From the NCBI GenBank assembly GCA_947089135.1, contig CAMUJF010000001.1, forward strand, positions 194,173 through 258,172: a stretch of 64,000 nt of DNA, given 5' to 3'. Each line of letters opens with the position of its first letter. Position 1 is the first letter of the stretch. Shown in pieces: positions 44,592 to 54,511 of this stretch. The position numbers and the translations under genes are program-made. This stretch comes from an uncultured Clostridia bacterium. Lineage in GTDB: Bacteria; Bacillota; Clostridia; Oscillospirales; Ruminococcaceae. Under the pieces are notes generated by a model, which was given only the letters and a program-made list of their open reading frames with translations, ran no database searches and had not been told where the DNA came from.

Positions 44592-44954
44592 ATGGATAAG
44601 AAAATTTTGCTTGTGGACGACGCCGCATTCATGCGAATGATGATCAAGGACGCGCTCACCAAAAACGGATATACAAATATTCTTGAGGCTGCCGACGGCG
44701 AGGCTGCCTGCGCTACATATGCGGCGGAAAAGCCCGACCTTATCATCATGGACATCACAATGCCCAACAAGACCGGTATTGAGGCTCTCAGAGACATCAA
44801 GGCTTCCGATCCCGGCGCAAAGATAGTTATGTGCTCCGCTATGGGTCAGGAATCCATGGTTGTTGAAGCTATCAAGCTGGGCGCTCTCGACTTTATCGTT
44901 AAGCCCTTTAAGGCGGACAGAATTCTCCAGACAGTTCAGAAGGTTCTGGGCTGA
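44592..44954 (+). CDS. cheY: Chemotaxis response regulator CheY
   Basis: 120 residues, a single receiver domain: acidic pocket D9-D10, phospho-acceptor D54 in LIIMDITMP, switch Ser82 and Lys104 in VKPF. It binds FliM when phosphorylated. The kinase CheA is not in the window. A 171-base gap before it holds no ORF. Confidence 0.95.
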   Translation: MDKKILLVDDAAFMRMMIKDALTKNGYTNILEAADGEAACATYAAEKPDLIIMDITMPNKTGIEALRDIKASDPGAKIVMCSAMGQESMVVEAIKLGALDFIVKPFKADRILQTVQKVLG

Positions 44955-44957
44955 TAA

Positions 44958-45371
44958 ATGGACGGAGAAGCCTTTACCGTTATATGCGCTCTTCTCGGTA
45001 TTATCGGACTGATCTTTCTTTCGCTTTACGCTGTGGGATGGCTTAAAAAGCGTCTTCACGGCGGGAGCTTCGGAAATATGGGAAACGCTGTCAGGATACG
45101 CGAATGCGTCAGTATTGCCGCGGATAAACAGCTTATGATAATCACCGTCGGCAGCAAAACAATGCTGATAGGCGTAACGGTAAATTCCGTAAGCAAGATA
45201 TGCGATCTTGAGGAATCGGATATTGCTGCTTACGAAGCTGCGGACAGTCCGTCCGAGAGCGGATTCCTTCAAAGTCTGAAAAAGGCTTTTGCCGAAAGGA
45301 ACGCCGCCGGAGCCGAGGCTGAAAACCCTGAAAGTGAAAAGGACGGGCGGAATGAAAAAAATGATTTTTAA
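44958..45371 (+). CDS. fliO: Flagellar biosynthetic protein FliO
   Basis: 137 residues: one N-terminal membrane segment (about 6-28), then a short cytoplasmic domain with VRIRECVSIAADKQLMIITVGSKTMLIGVT, the FliO pattern. It starts three bases after cheY and overlaps fliP by 20 bases. Confidence 0.85.
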   Translation: MDGEAFTVICALLGIIGLIFLSLYAVGWLKKRLHGGSFGNMGNAVRIRECVSIAADKQLMIITVGSKTMLIGVTVNSVSKICDLEESDIAAYEAADSPSESGFLQSLKKAFAERNAAGAEAENPESEKDGRNEKNDF

Positions 45372-46326
45372 AAGATTTGCCGCAGCGTCCGCAGGTATAT
45401 TGTGCGCCGCGGCTATGGTTGTTTCGTTTCCTGTCGTGACAGCTTACGCAGTATCCAGTCCGGCGGAAGGCACAGGCTATGTTACGACCATACCGAACGT
45501 TGAGACCAGCGTACCTCAGACAGAACAGATCCAGCCCGAGCAGACAGCTCAGACCTTGCAGACAGACCGGGACGGTCAGCCTGTTGAGGGAACTGCCGTA
45601 ACAGGCACGCTTCCTTACGACGAGCCCGTTACGGACGATCGCGGCGCGGCGGATAATCTGCTGGATCAGTTCGGCATAAATGAAAGCTCTACGACGATCG
45701 ACCTCATTATACTGATCACGATACTTTCTCTTGCGCCGTCGATACTGATAATGATGACTTGCTTTACGCGCATCATTATTTCGTTTTCGCTGCTGAGAAA
45801 CGCAATGGGAGTTCAGCAAACACCTCCTAATCAGATAATGATCGGTCTTGCGCTGTTTTTGACCCTATTTATTATGAATCCGGTTATTTCAGAGATGAAC
45901 GAGGTCGCTTATGTGCCCTATAAAAACGGCGAGTATACGTCGGTGGAGGCAGTGCAGGCGGCTTCGGTCCCGCTGAAAAAATGGATGCTCCAACACACAA
46001 GCAACGACTCAATGAGTTTCTTCATGGGACTGACGGAAACGGAGGTCGAGGCTCAGACCGAAGAGGAATTTGCCGAGGAGATTAGCTTTGTGGTAGTTGT
46101 TCCCGCTTTTATCCTCAGCGAGATCAAAATAGGCTTTGAGATCGGTTTCCTGCTTTACATTCCTTTTCTTATAATAGATATTATAGTTTCCACGATACTG
46201 ATGTCGATGGGTATGATGATGCTGCCGCCGACGACGGTCTCGATCCCGTTTAAGCTGCTGTTGTTTATTATGTGCGACGGCTGGACGCTCTTGATCGAAT
46301 CGCTTGTCAAAGGCTTTAACGCTTAG
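45352..46326 (+). CDS. fliP: Flagellar biosynthetic protein FliP
   Basis: 324 residues; core of the export gate. Signal peptide (about 1-32), a ~65-residue variable Gln/Thr-rich stretch, then four membrane segments with LILITILSLAPSILIMMTCFTRIIISFSLLRNAMGVQQTPPNQIMIGLALFLT and the closing IDIIVSTILMSMGMMMLPP. The ATG at 45352 has AAAAGGAC upstream. Confidence 0.95.
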   Translation: MKKMIFKRFAAASAGILCAAAMVVSFPVVTAYAVSSPAEGTGYVTTIPNVETSVPQTEQIQPEQTAQTLQTDRDGQPVEGTAVTGTLPYDEPVTDDRGAADNLLDQFGINESSTTIDLIILITILSLAPSILIMMTCFTRIIISFSLLRNAMGVQQTPPNQIMIGLALFLTLFIMNPVISEMNEVAYVPYKNGEYTSVEAVQAASVPLKKWMLQHTSNDSMSFFMGLTETEVEAQTEEEFAEEISFVVVVPAFILSEIKIGFEIGFLLYIPFLIIDIIVSTILMSMGMMMLPPTTVSIPFKLLLFIMCDGWTLLIESLVKGFNA

Positions 46327-46337
46327 GAGGTGCGGTT

Positions 46338-46622
46338 ATGCTTACGGAATCGGTGATCCTGGAAATATTTCGCGAGGCACTGATACTGGCGATAAAGCTT
46401 GCCGGACCGCTGCTGCTGATAAGTATGCTTGTGGGTCTGGTTATTGCGATACTCCAGGCGGCGACTCAGGTTCACGAGCAGACGCTTACTTTTGTGCCTA
46501 AAGCCCTTACTATCGTAGTGCTTCTGCTTTTGCTGGCTCCTATGATGATAAGCTCCTGTAATGCGTTTCTTATGCGGATATTTGAGCTTATAGCGCAGGT
46601 GAGCAGCCAGAGACTAACATAG
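46338..46622 (+). CDS. fliQ: Flagellar biosynthetic protein FliQ
   Basis: 94 residues, two membrane helices; ISMLVGLVIAILQAATQVHEQTLTFVPK is diagnostic for FliQ of the export gate. AGGAGGTGC precedes the ATG by 4-5 bases. Confidence 0.95.
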   Translation: MLTESVILEIFREALILAIKLAGPLLLISMLVGLVIAILQAATQVHEQTLTFVPKALTIVVLLLLLAPMMISSCNAFLMRIFELIAQVSSQRLT

Positions 46623-46644
46623 TCCGCGGCGGAAAGGAGCGCGC

Positions 46645-47430
46645 GTGGATTTCTTTACGGTTTTGTTCCGGAGCTTTGAGACCAATTTGCTGGTCTTTGC
46701 CCGGATGCTGGGAATATTCATTTTTAACCCGATCCTGTCGAGACGGAATATCCCCACGATTGCAAAGGTAACAGTTACTATTTTTATTACATATATTGCC
46801 ATACTTGTGGTTCAGCCCGAACCCGTTGATACGGGTACTCAAACCTGGGTCTATCTTATGATGATATGCCGCGAGACTGTTATAGGACTCATTTTCGGCT
46901 TCATCACAGACCTTTTCTTCTACACTGTTCAGGTGGCGGGAGAGGTCATGGATATGCAGTCCGGTCTTGGTATGGCAAAGGTATTTGACCCCGAATCAAA
47001 CGTACAGATGTCAGTAATGGGTTCGTTCATCAGCTTTATGATGTACCTTTACTTCTTTGCCACGAACGCTCATCTGACTCTTATAAGACTTTTCATTATG
47101 TCTTACGACATAATCCCCATGGGCAGCGGCGGGTTTAATCCCGAGCTTGGATACGTTGTCGCATCCTACTTTTCCGTTGTGTTGGCTTTGGTAATAAAGC
47201 TTGCAATGCCTATAATGGCGGCGGAATTTATCCTCGAATTCTGTATGGGAGTACTGATGAAATCGGTTCCCCAGATACAGATAATGGTTGTCAATATCCA
47301 GCTTAAGGTGGCGTTCGGTTTTGCAATGCTGTTTTTAATGGCTGTGCCGCTGTCGGACTTCATTGACGGATACCTGGAAAAATGGCTCGAAGCTCTTGAG
47401 ACGTTTATGTCGGCAATCCCCGCGGTTTAG
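46645..47430 (+). CDS. fliR: Flagellar biosynthetic protein FliR
   Basis: 261 residues with about six membrane segments; contains FARMLGIFIFNPILSRRNIPTIAKV and QVAGEVMDMQSGLGMAKVFDP, typical for the export gate subunit. GTG start with AAAGGAG upstream. Confidence 0.94.
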   Translation: MDFFTVLFRSFETNLLVFARMLGIFIFNPILSRRNIPTIAKVTVTIFITYIAILVVQPEPVDTGTQTWVYLMMICRETVIGLIFGFITDLFFYTVQVAGEVMDMQSGLGMAKVFDPESNVQMSVMGSFISFMMYLYFFATNAHLTLIRLFIMSYDIIPMGSGGFNPELGYVVASYFSVVLALVIKLAMPIMAAEFILEFCMGVLMKSVPQIQIMVVNIQLKVAFGFAMLFLMAVPLSDFIDGYLEKWLEALETFMSAIPAV

Positions 47431-47571
47431 TTCCGAAGTACAGGAACGCGGCGGGGAAGTGCTCCGAAGACGATAACCAATAAATTAAGACGACCCTTTC
47501 GGCGGCGCGGAGCTGATACTTTTATGCTGTCCGTGTCAGTCGGAAATACCTATAGATAAAGGAAGAATCCT

Positions 47572-48702
47572 ATGGCTGAAGGTACAACCGGTGAGAAAAC
47601 CGAGGAAGCTACCCCTCATAAACGCCGTGAACAGCGCAAAGAGGGCAACGTTATGCAGAGCAAGGACGTGGTTACCGCCGCGTTCATAATGCTGGCGTTC
47701 TTCATTCTGAGACTGACTGCAAAGCTTATGTACAGCTTCACGACAAGCAGCATGACCTATTGGTTTACGCTTGCGGGCGGCGGTATGGACGACAACGGCA
47801 CGCGCATCGACGGAATGGAGATAGCTCCGAAGCTTATCCTTGAGATAGGAAAGGTGCTGCTCTTTACTGCGGGACCTCTCCTGCTGGCTTCATTGCTTAT
47901 CCCGATAATCGCCACAGGTATACAGACAAAATTTATTTTTTCAAAAAAATCCTTTCAGTTCAAGCTGAGCAAGCTTAACCCTATGCAGGGGATCAAGAAA
48001 ATGTTTTCCGTAAGCTCTCTTTTCGAGCTTGCAAAATCCCTAATAAAAATGATAATCCTTATGGCTGTGGTCTATAGCGAGATACAAAGCCGCGTTGTAG
48101 ACTTTGCAAGGCTCATGCAGCTCGACCTTATTTCGGGTCTGCTGTATGTCGCGGAAGCCATATTCGCCATATGCATGAAGATCGCAATGGTTTTCGTTGC
48201 GGTTGCCGCGGTGGACTTCCTGTTCCAGAAGTACAAATGGGAAAAGGACATGAAAATGACAAAGCAGGAGGTCAAGGAAGAGTACAAGCAAATGGAGGGC
48301 GACCCGCAGATCAAGGGCAAGAGACGTCAGAAACAGCAGCAGATGGCTATGAGCCGTATGATGCAGGACGTTCCGAGCGCAGACGTGGTTATAAGAAACC
48401 CTACTCACTTTGCTGTGGCTGTGAAGTACGACGACGCTGTGGGCAAGGCTCCCGTGGTGGTTGCCAAGGGCGCTGACAATCTGGCGTTCAGAATAATAGA
48501 CAAAGCCGAGGAGAACGGTGTGGCGGTAGTGGAAAACGTCCCGCTGGCAAGAGGTCTCTATAAGGCTGTGGACGTGGGCAGAGAGATACCTTACGATTTT
48601 TGGCGCGAGGTAGCCGAGGTGCTGGCTTTTGTATACGGTCTGAAGGGCAAGGCTCCCAAGGGAATGGAACTGAATACTAATGTCAATTATCCTAATTATT
48701 AA
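47572..48702 (+). CDS. flhB: Flagellar biosynthetic protein FlhB
   Basis: 376 residues. N-terminal EKTEEATPHKRREQRKEGNV, four membrane segments, and a cytoplasmic domain with the autocleavage site NPTH (Asn276-Pro277) that switches export specificity after the hook is complete. AAAGGAAG precedes the ATG. Confidence 0.95.
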   Translation: MAEGTTGEKTEEATPHKRREQRKEGNVMQSKDVVTAAFIMLAFFILRLTAKLMYSFTTSSMTYWFTLAGGGMDDNGTRIDGMEIAPKLILEIGKVLLFTAGPLLLASLLIPIIATGIQTKFIFSKKSFQFKLSKLNPMQGIKKMFSVSSLFELAKSLIKMIILMAVVYSEIQSRVVDFARLMQLDLISGLLYVAEAIFAICMKIAMVFVAVAAVDFLFQKYKWEKDMKMTKQEVKEEYKQMEGDPQIKGKRRQKQQQMAMSRMMQDVPSADVVIRNPTHFAVAVKYDDAVGKAPVVVAKGADNLAFRIIDKAEENGVAVVENVPLARGLYKAVDVGREIPYDFWREVAEVLAFVYGLKGKAPKGMELNTNVNYPNY

Positions 48703-48800
48703 CACCGACCCGACGCTTAACATAAAAGAGAAACGCAAGCTATTCTCATAAAAAAACATACTCCCAAACCTCTTATAGGAAAGGCAGGCTGCGTTATACC

Positions 48801-50882
48801 GTGAAAAAAATATTGAATAACATGGTAACGGTATTCGTTATCCTGGCGATATTCCTTATCATCATTCCGCTGCCCACCTGGCTGCTGGATATGCTGTTCG
48901 TTGTGAACATCGCACTTTCGCTTGTTATTCTGCTTATTACAATGTATATCAAGGAGCCGTTGGAATTCTCCATATTCCCCTCAATGCTCCTTATCACCAC
49001 AATTTTCAGGCTGGGTCTTAATATTTCGTCGACCCGACTTATACTGTTCCAACAGGGTTATGCGGGACAGATCGTAAAGGCGTTCGGTCAGTTCGTTATG
49101 AAAGGCAATGCGCTTATCGGTTTTATAGTTTTTATACTTATAACCGTGGTGCAGATGCTGGTAGTAACAAAGGGCGCGGAACGTGTTGCAGAGGTAACCG
49201 CAAGGTTTACTTTGGACGCTATGCCCGGTAAGCAAATGGCTATTGACGCCGACCTTAACTCCGGTATTATCAACGAGGACGAAGCCAAACTCCGCCGATC
49301 CAAGATTCAGCGCGAATCCGATTTCTTCGGAGCTATGGACGGTGCCTCCAAATTCGTAAAGGGAGACGCGACATTCTCCATTGTTGCCGCCATAGTTAAC
49401 CTGTTGGGCGGCGCGGTGGTTGGTCTTGTTTTCGACGGAATGGAATTTATGGACGTTCTGTCAACCTACACTATCGCGACCGTAGGCGACGGTCTCTGCT
49501 CGCAGATACCCGCGCTTCTTATCTCTACGGCAATGGGTATGATAGTTACCCGTTCCGCTTCGGAGGACAGCCTCAATATCGACATCAAGAACCAGTTCAC
49601 GGCTCAGCCGCTGGTGCTTATTATCGCGGGCATGGTAATGTTTGTGATGATGCTTATACCGGGTTTCCCGAAACTTCAGCTTCTGGTTCTCGGCGCAATG
49701 CTTCTGGTTCTCGGAATCATGCTTATGCGCACTCAGAAAGAGCTTGCGGCGGAAACAGACATCACCGCTCAGGAGATGTCCGAAAACAGGGAAGCGCTAT
49801 CCGAAATGGAGTACTACAAGGATATCGACAACGTTTACAAGCTGCTTAACGTTGAACCCATTGAAATGGAGTTCGGCTACAGCCTTATCCCTCTTGCAGA
49901 CGAAAGTTCGGGCGGCACGCTGATAGAGCGCGTGGTTATTTTCCGAAAGCAGTTTGCCATGGATATGGGTATGGTTTTCCCGTCGGTAAGAATGACGGAT
50001 AACCAGCATATCAACCCAAACCAGTATGTTATAAAGGTAAAGGGCGAGATCGTGGCTCATGCGGAGATACTTATGGATCACTACCTTGCTCTCGACAGCG
50101 GAAGCGTTACAAGAGAGATCGACGGAATAGACACCGTTGAACCCGCCTTTAACATTCCCGCGAAATGGATACCCGAGCAGGATAAGCTTCGGGCGGAGAT
50201 CGCAGGCTACACGCTTATCGACCCGACTTCGGTAATCATTACCCACCTGTCGGAGATAATAAAGAATTATGCTCACGAACTGCTGTCAAGGCAGGACGTG
50301 AAAACCATGCTCGACAAGCTAAGACAGACCAACGCTGCTGTGGTGGACGACATCGTGCCGAACATTGTTTCTCCCGCGTATCTGCAAAAGGTGCTTTGTC
50401 TGCTGCTGAAAGAGGGCGTGCCTGTAAGAGACCTCCAGACCATTCTGGAAACTATTGCGGACAATCAGTACAACATGAAGGACGTGGATATTACCACGGA
50501 GTACGTCCGTCAGGCTTTGAAGCGCACTATTACCCGCAGATTCTCGGACGGCGGTCAGATAAGAGTCCTTACTCTCGATACGGATACGGAAAACAAGATA
50601 GTGGCTTCCGTGAAGAAATCCGAACAGGGTTCCTACCTTGCGATGGATCCGCAGACAATGCAGAACCTTGTTACAGCTCTTAACGACCAGATAGAAAGAG
50701 TCAAGGACGTTGTTCCTATGCCTATCGTGCTGACTTCGCCTATTGTGCGCATTTACTTTAAAAAGCTTATCGACCAGTTTATACCCAATGTTACGGTGCT
50801 TTCGTTCAGCGAGATAGATAATTCCGTACAGATACAGGCTGTGGGAAATGTCGCTCTCGACGCTGATACGGCGGGAGTCTGA
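48801..50882 (+). CDS. flhA: Flagellar biosynthesis protein FlhA
   Basis: 693 residues: about eight N-terminal membrane segments, the FHIPEP-family motif ([37 protein letters not shown] region), and a C-terminal cytoplasmic ring domain. GTG start at 48801 after TAGGAAAGG. flhF and flhG, which usually follow in Firmicutes, are absent here. Confidence 0.95.
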   Translation: [693 protein letters not shown]

Positions 50883-51010
50883 TCCCCGCAGGCAAGGTGG
50901 TGCATGATTCGGGCGGAAAAAGCGTTTTACGGCGCATAACGAGTCCCTCTTGTGTTACGCTGTTTTCTGCTTCTTAAATTACTGCATCTAATATGGCGGA
51001 GGTGAGTTCT

Positions 51011-51781
51011 GTGGCCGGTAAAGCGGATAACGTAAAAGAAGAAAGAGCGCTTTTGCTGCTGAGATACAAGGAGACCGGCGACAAGGGTCTTCGGAACCGC
51101 GTTATCATGGCTTATATGAATATCGTCAAATACGCCGCGCTGTCAACAAGGAATATGTACATAAAATTTGCGGAAACCGACGACGTTATCAACGAGGCGA
51201 CTATCGCCCTGATGAGCGCAATTGACAGCTTCGATCCTAAAAAGGGCGTGAAATTTGAGACCTACGCGTCCATAAAGGTCAGGGGCGCTATCATAGATTT
51301 TATCAGACGGCAGGACTTTATCCCCCGCGGGATAAGGCGTTTTGCGAGAGATTATGACGAGGCTTATTCTTCTCTTTACGAGGAGTTGGACAGGGAGCCT
51401 ACCACGGAGGAAATGGCGGAAAGAATGAAGCTTTCCGTTGAAAAGCTTGAAAGCTGCACCGCTCAGGCTGCCGCAGCACAGACTCTTTCCTTTGAGGAAA
51501 TGGTCATGGACAGCGGCTTCGATATCGCCGAAAAGGCGGACGACGACGGAATGTGGTCGGCGGAGGCGGGGGTACACAGGCAGGAAAAGCTTATGTATCT
51601 TGCCGAGGCTATCAAGTCCCTTAAGGACAGGGAAAGACTTGTGGTCACGCTTTATTACTATGAAAAACTCAGGTTTTCCGACATCGGAAAGGTTCTTGAG
51701 GTTTCGGAAAGCCGCGTTTGTCAGATACACGCGCAGGCTGTTCAAAAAATGAAAAAATATCTTGCAGACTATTTGAACTAA
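51011..51781 (+). CDS. fliA: FliA/WhiG-type RNA polymerase sigma factor
   Basis: 256 residues; regions 2 (DDVINEATIALMSAIDSFDPKKGVKFETYASIKVRGAIIDFIRRQDFIPR), 3 and 4 (LKDRERLVVTLYYYEKLRFSDIGKVLEVSESRVCQIHAQAVQKM) are all present. Directs late flagellar genes such as flagellin. GTG 51011 is preferred since GGAGGTGA lies 5-6 bases upstream, inside the alternative start at 50993. No anti-sigma FlgM gene is visible nearby. Confidence 0.92.
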   Translation: MAGKADNVKEERALLLLRYKETGDKGLRNRVIMAYMNIVKYAALSTRNMYIKFAETDDVINEATIALMSAIDSFDPKKGVKFETYASIKVRGAIIDFIRRQDFIPRGIRRFARDYDEAYSSLYEELDREPTTEEMAERMKLSVEKLESCTAQAAAAQTLSFEEMVMDSGFDIAEKADDDGMWSAEAGVHRQEKLMYLAEAIKSLKDRERLVVTLYYYEKLRFSDIGKVLEVSESRVCQIHAQAVQKMKKYLADYLN

Positions 51782-51796
51782 GGAGGAGGCTTTAAT

Positions 51797-52552
51797 ATGC
51801 TCAGAGGCTACTATACTGCGGCAAACGGCATAATCAACGAGCAGAGGATACTCAACGTCATCACCAATAACCTTGCCAATGCAAAAACGGCGGGCTATAA
51901 GGCTGACGAGGCTATTCCTACCACTTTTGCGGAGGAGCTGCTGCTCATCAACGGCAGGCACAGTCAAACGGGTACTATCCGTTATCGCACTATCGACTAT
52001 ACCTACACCAATACGGAGCAAGGCACTTTTGAGAATACGGGCTCGCGTCTTGATATGCTGCTTGTGGGAAATATTTATTTCAACATCGAGGAACGCAGAT
52101 CGGGAGAGACTCTTCTCAGCAGGAACGGTCAGTTTACCATAAACGGCGAGGGTTATCTTACCCTCGGTACTACGGGGTATGTTCTTGACGAAAACGGCGA
52201 GCGCATTCAGCTCGGCACCGCTGATTTTCAGGTTGATCGCTTCGGCGAGATAACCACCGGGGACGGCAGGGTTTTTCAGCTAGGACTCAGCTATGTGGCT
52301 CCCGAATCGGACGTGGAAAAGGTGGACGACAACCTTATGAGACCTTACGAGGAAGCTCCTATAGGTAATCTTCCAGAGGGGCTTATCTATAGGGTCGAGC
52401 AGGGTTGGTTCGAGCGTTCCAACGTTGACGTGGCGGAGGAGACTATTGCCGCTATGGACGCGCAGCACGTTTTTACTGCGTGCAGCTCCGCCCTCAAGAT
52501 CGCAAACAGTATAAATCAGCTTGCGGTAAACGAGCTTGCAAGCATTAACTGA
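51797..52552 (+). CDS. flgF: Flagellar hook-basal body rod protein, FlgF/FlhO type
   Basis: 251 residues with the rod N-terminus MLRGYYTAANGIINEQRILNVITNNLANAKTAGYKADE and the C-terminus ERSNVDVAEETIAAMDAQHVFTACSSALKIANSI. Paralogue of the next gene and probably the proximal of the two rod proteins. AAGGAGGAGG precedes the ATG. Confidence 0.88.
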   Translation: MLRGYYTAANGIINEQRILNVITNNLANAKTAGYKADEAIPTTFAEELLLINGRHSQTGTIRYRTIDYTYTNTEQGTFENTGSRLDMLLVGNIYFNIEERRSGETLLSRNGQFTINGEGYLTLGTTGYVLDENGERIQLGTADFQVDRFGEITTGDGRVFQLGLSYVAPESDVEKVDDNLMRPYEEAPIGNLPEGLIYRVEQGWFERSNVDVAEETIAAMDAQHVFTACSSALKIANSINQLAVNELASIN

Positions 52553-52608
52553 GCGGCACGGTAAAGAGTTGACCGCGTTCGGAATAAATCAGGAAAGGAA
52601 CAGAAGCT

Positions 52609-53352
52609 ATGAGCAATATCGGCTACTACACCGCCGCTTCCGGCGTAATAAGCTATCAGTACGCTATGGACGTTACGGCGAACAATCTGGCAAACGTGAA
52701 CACTTTCGGTTTTAAGGCGTCGAGACCCTCCTTTGCGGATCTTATCTACACCGAGAGAAACAACGACAATACTGAGACCCAGTTCGGTCACGGCGTAAGG
52801 GTGCAGAAGACAGACATGATGTTCGAGCAGTCCCAGCTTAGGGAGACAGGGCGTATATTGGATTTTGCCGCTTTGGACGAGGGCTTCTTCGCTATACAGA
52901 CTCCCGAAAACACCGTTAATTACACCAAGGACGGTTCGTTTATAATCACAAAGGAAAGCGAAGCGGAGGACGCGCCGTGGGTTTTGTGCAATTCCTGGGG
53001 AGGTTGGGTTCTCGATTATGACGGAAACCGTATAGAGGTGCCTTTTAAGGAGAACGAGCCTACGGAAATAGACGACGTGGCTCTTGCGGAAATGGTGGGA
53101 GTGTACAGATTTGAAAATCCCTACGGTTTGGATATGGTGGGGGACAACTACTATATTGCAACTGATTCAAGCGGTCCCGCGCAGGCGGACGAGGGCGCGG
53201 GCAAAAAACAAAGGTGGCTTGAAGCGTCGGGAACGAACGTGGCTAACGAGATGTCCAAGGTCATTGAATACCAAAGAGCGTATCAGCTCAACGTTAATAT
53301 GGTAAAGACTCACGACGAGCTTGAAAACATCATAAATAATCTCAGGAACTGA
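52609..53352 (+). CDS. flgG: Flagellar hook-basal body rod protein, FlgG/FlhP type
   Basis: 247 residues; YYTAASGVISYQYAMDVTANNLANVNTFGFKASRPSF and C-terminal SGTNVANEMSKVIEYQRAYQLNVNMVKTHDELENI define a distal rod protein. It is less conserved than a canonical FlgG, so the split FlgF/FlgG roles are by gene order only. AGGAAAGG precedes the ATG. Confidence 0.87.
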   Translation: MSNIGYYTAASGVISYQYAMDVTANNLANVNTFGFKASRPSFADLIYTERNNDNTETQFGHGVRVQKTDMMFEQSQLRETGRILDFAALDEGFFAIQTPENTVNYTKDGSFIITKESEAEDAPWVLCNSWGGWVLDYDGNRIEVPFKENEPTEIDDVALAEMVGVYRFENPYGLDMVGDNYYIATDSSGPAQADEGAGKKQRWLEASGTNVANEMSKVIEYQRAYQLNVNMVKTHDELENIINNLRN

Positions 53353-53375
53353 TTCGGAGGGAAGGGTAAAGCATT

Positions 53376-53999
53376 ATGGCGATAAAAAATGTTGAACAGC
53401 TTCAGGATATGCATCTGGACGTCCTTAAAGAGCTGGGAAGCATCGGGTCGGGAAATGCTGCAAGCGCGCTTTCGGAGCTTTTGCAGTGCAATACGGACAT
53501 AGCGGTTCCGTCCGTTAAGGTTCTTGATTTCAGCGACGCGGTGAATTTTCTCGGCGGTCCCGAAAATATTGCAATAGGTATGCTTATAAGCATAAGCGGC
53601 GATATAACGGGAATGATGCTGTATGTTCTTCAGAAGTCCTTTGCAAGCAGAATGACAAAGGCTCTTTTCGGGTCGGAGATAGAAAATCTGCTCGAAATGA
53701 ACGACATGGAAAAATCCTTTATTTCCGAGGTCGGAAATATTATGGGAGGCTCGTACATAAACGCGATAGCGGCTCTTACGGGAATGACTATAGATATCTC
53801 GGTACCCGTAATGACTGTGGACATGGTCGGGGCAATTCTTAGCGTTCCGGTCGTTGAGTTCGCACAGGTCGGAAATAAAGCGCTTTTTATTGACGACAGC
53901 TTCAAAATAGACGGCGGCGAAATAAAAAGCAACATGATACTTGTTCCCGAGATGGAGTCTCTTGAAACTCTTTTCACAAGACTGGGAGTGAGTGGATAA
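53376..53999 (+). CDS. cheC: Chemotaxis protein CheC
   Basis: 207 residues with the two-fold CheC repeat; dephosphorylates CheY-P and binds CheD. The second site SFISEVGN..x22..P (about residues 111-141) is intact. The first site reads DVLKELGS, with Ser in place of the conserved Asn, so only one catalytic centre is expected to work. GGAGGGAAGG is upstream. The stop overlaps the cheD start by one base. Confidence 0.92.
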   Translation: MAIKNVEQLQDMHLDVLKELGSIGSGNAASALSELLQCNTDIAVPSVKVLDFSDAVNFLGGPENIAIGMLISISGDITGMMLYVLQKSFASRMTKALFGSEIENLLEMNDMEKSFISEVGNIMGGSYINAIAALTGMTIDISVPVMTVDMVGAILSVPVVEFAQVGNKALFIDDSFKIDGGEIKSNMILVPEMESLETLFTRLGVSG

Positions 54000-54481
54000 T
54001 GGCAAACACTGTTACAGTTGGCATTGCGGATTTGAACGTTGTAAAGTCACCCGACACGCTGGTTACATACGCCCTCGGTTCATGCGTTGGTATCTGTCTG
54101 TACGATCCCGACAAAAAAATCGCCGGGCTGGCTCATATAATGCTGCCTTTAAGTACGGAGGCTGCACAAGGGCTCAACAACAAGCGCAGATACGCCGATA
54201 CGGGCATAGCGGAGCTTATTCAGAAAATGACTATGCTCGGTGCAAATAAGGCGCGTCTTACAGCCAAAATCGCCGGGGGGGCCCAGATGTTCAGTGTTAA
54301 TTCAACGGTATTCAATATCGGAGAAAGAAATGTTGCGGCGGTGAAGCAGGTTTTAGCGTCGTATAGGATAAGAATAGTTGCGGAGGAAACAGGCGCAAAT
54401 TTCGGACGCACTCAGTATTTTCACGGCGATACGGGCATAATGGAGATCCGCGCCGCAACAAGACCTACTAAAATGTACTAA
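53999..54481 (+). CDS. cheD: Chemoreceptor glutamine deamidase CheD
   Basis: 160 residues; deamidates receptor glutamines and is the CheC partner. Active-site Cys29 in LGSCVGI and His46 in LAHIMLP are present, with the closing GGAQMF and VAEETGANFGRTQYF segments. Last gene of the cluster, followed by a terminator. Confidence 0.95.
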   Translation: MANTVTVGIADLNVVKSPDTLVTYALGSCVGICLYDPDKKIAGLAHIMLPLSTEAAQGLNNKRRYADTGIAELIQKMTMLGANKARLTAKIAGGAQMFSVNSTVFNIGERNVAAVKQVLASYRIRIVAEETGANFGRTQYFHGDTGIMEIRAATRPTKMY

Positions 54482-54511
54482 ATGCAGATCATAATACATC
54501 AAAAATACAAA

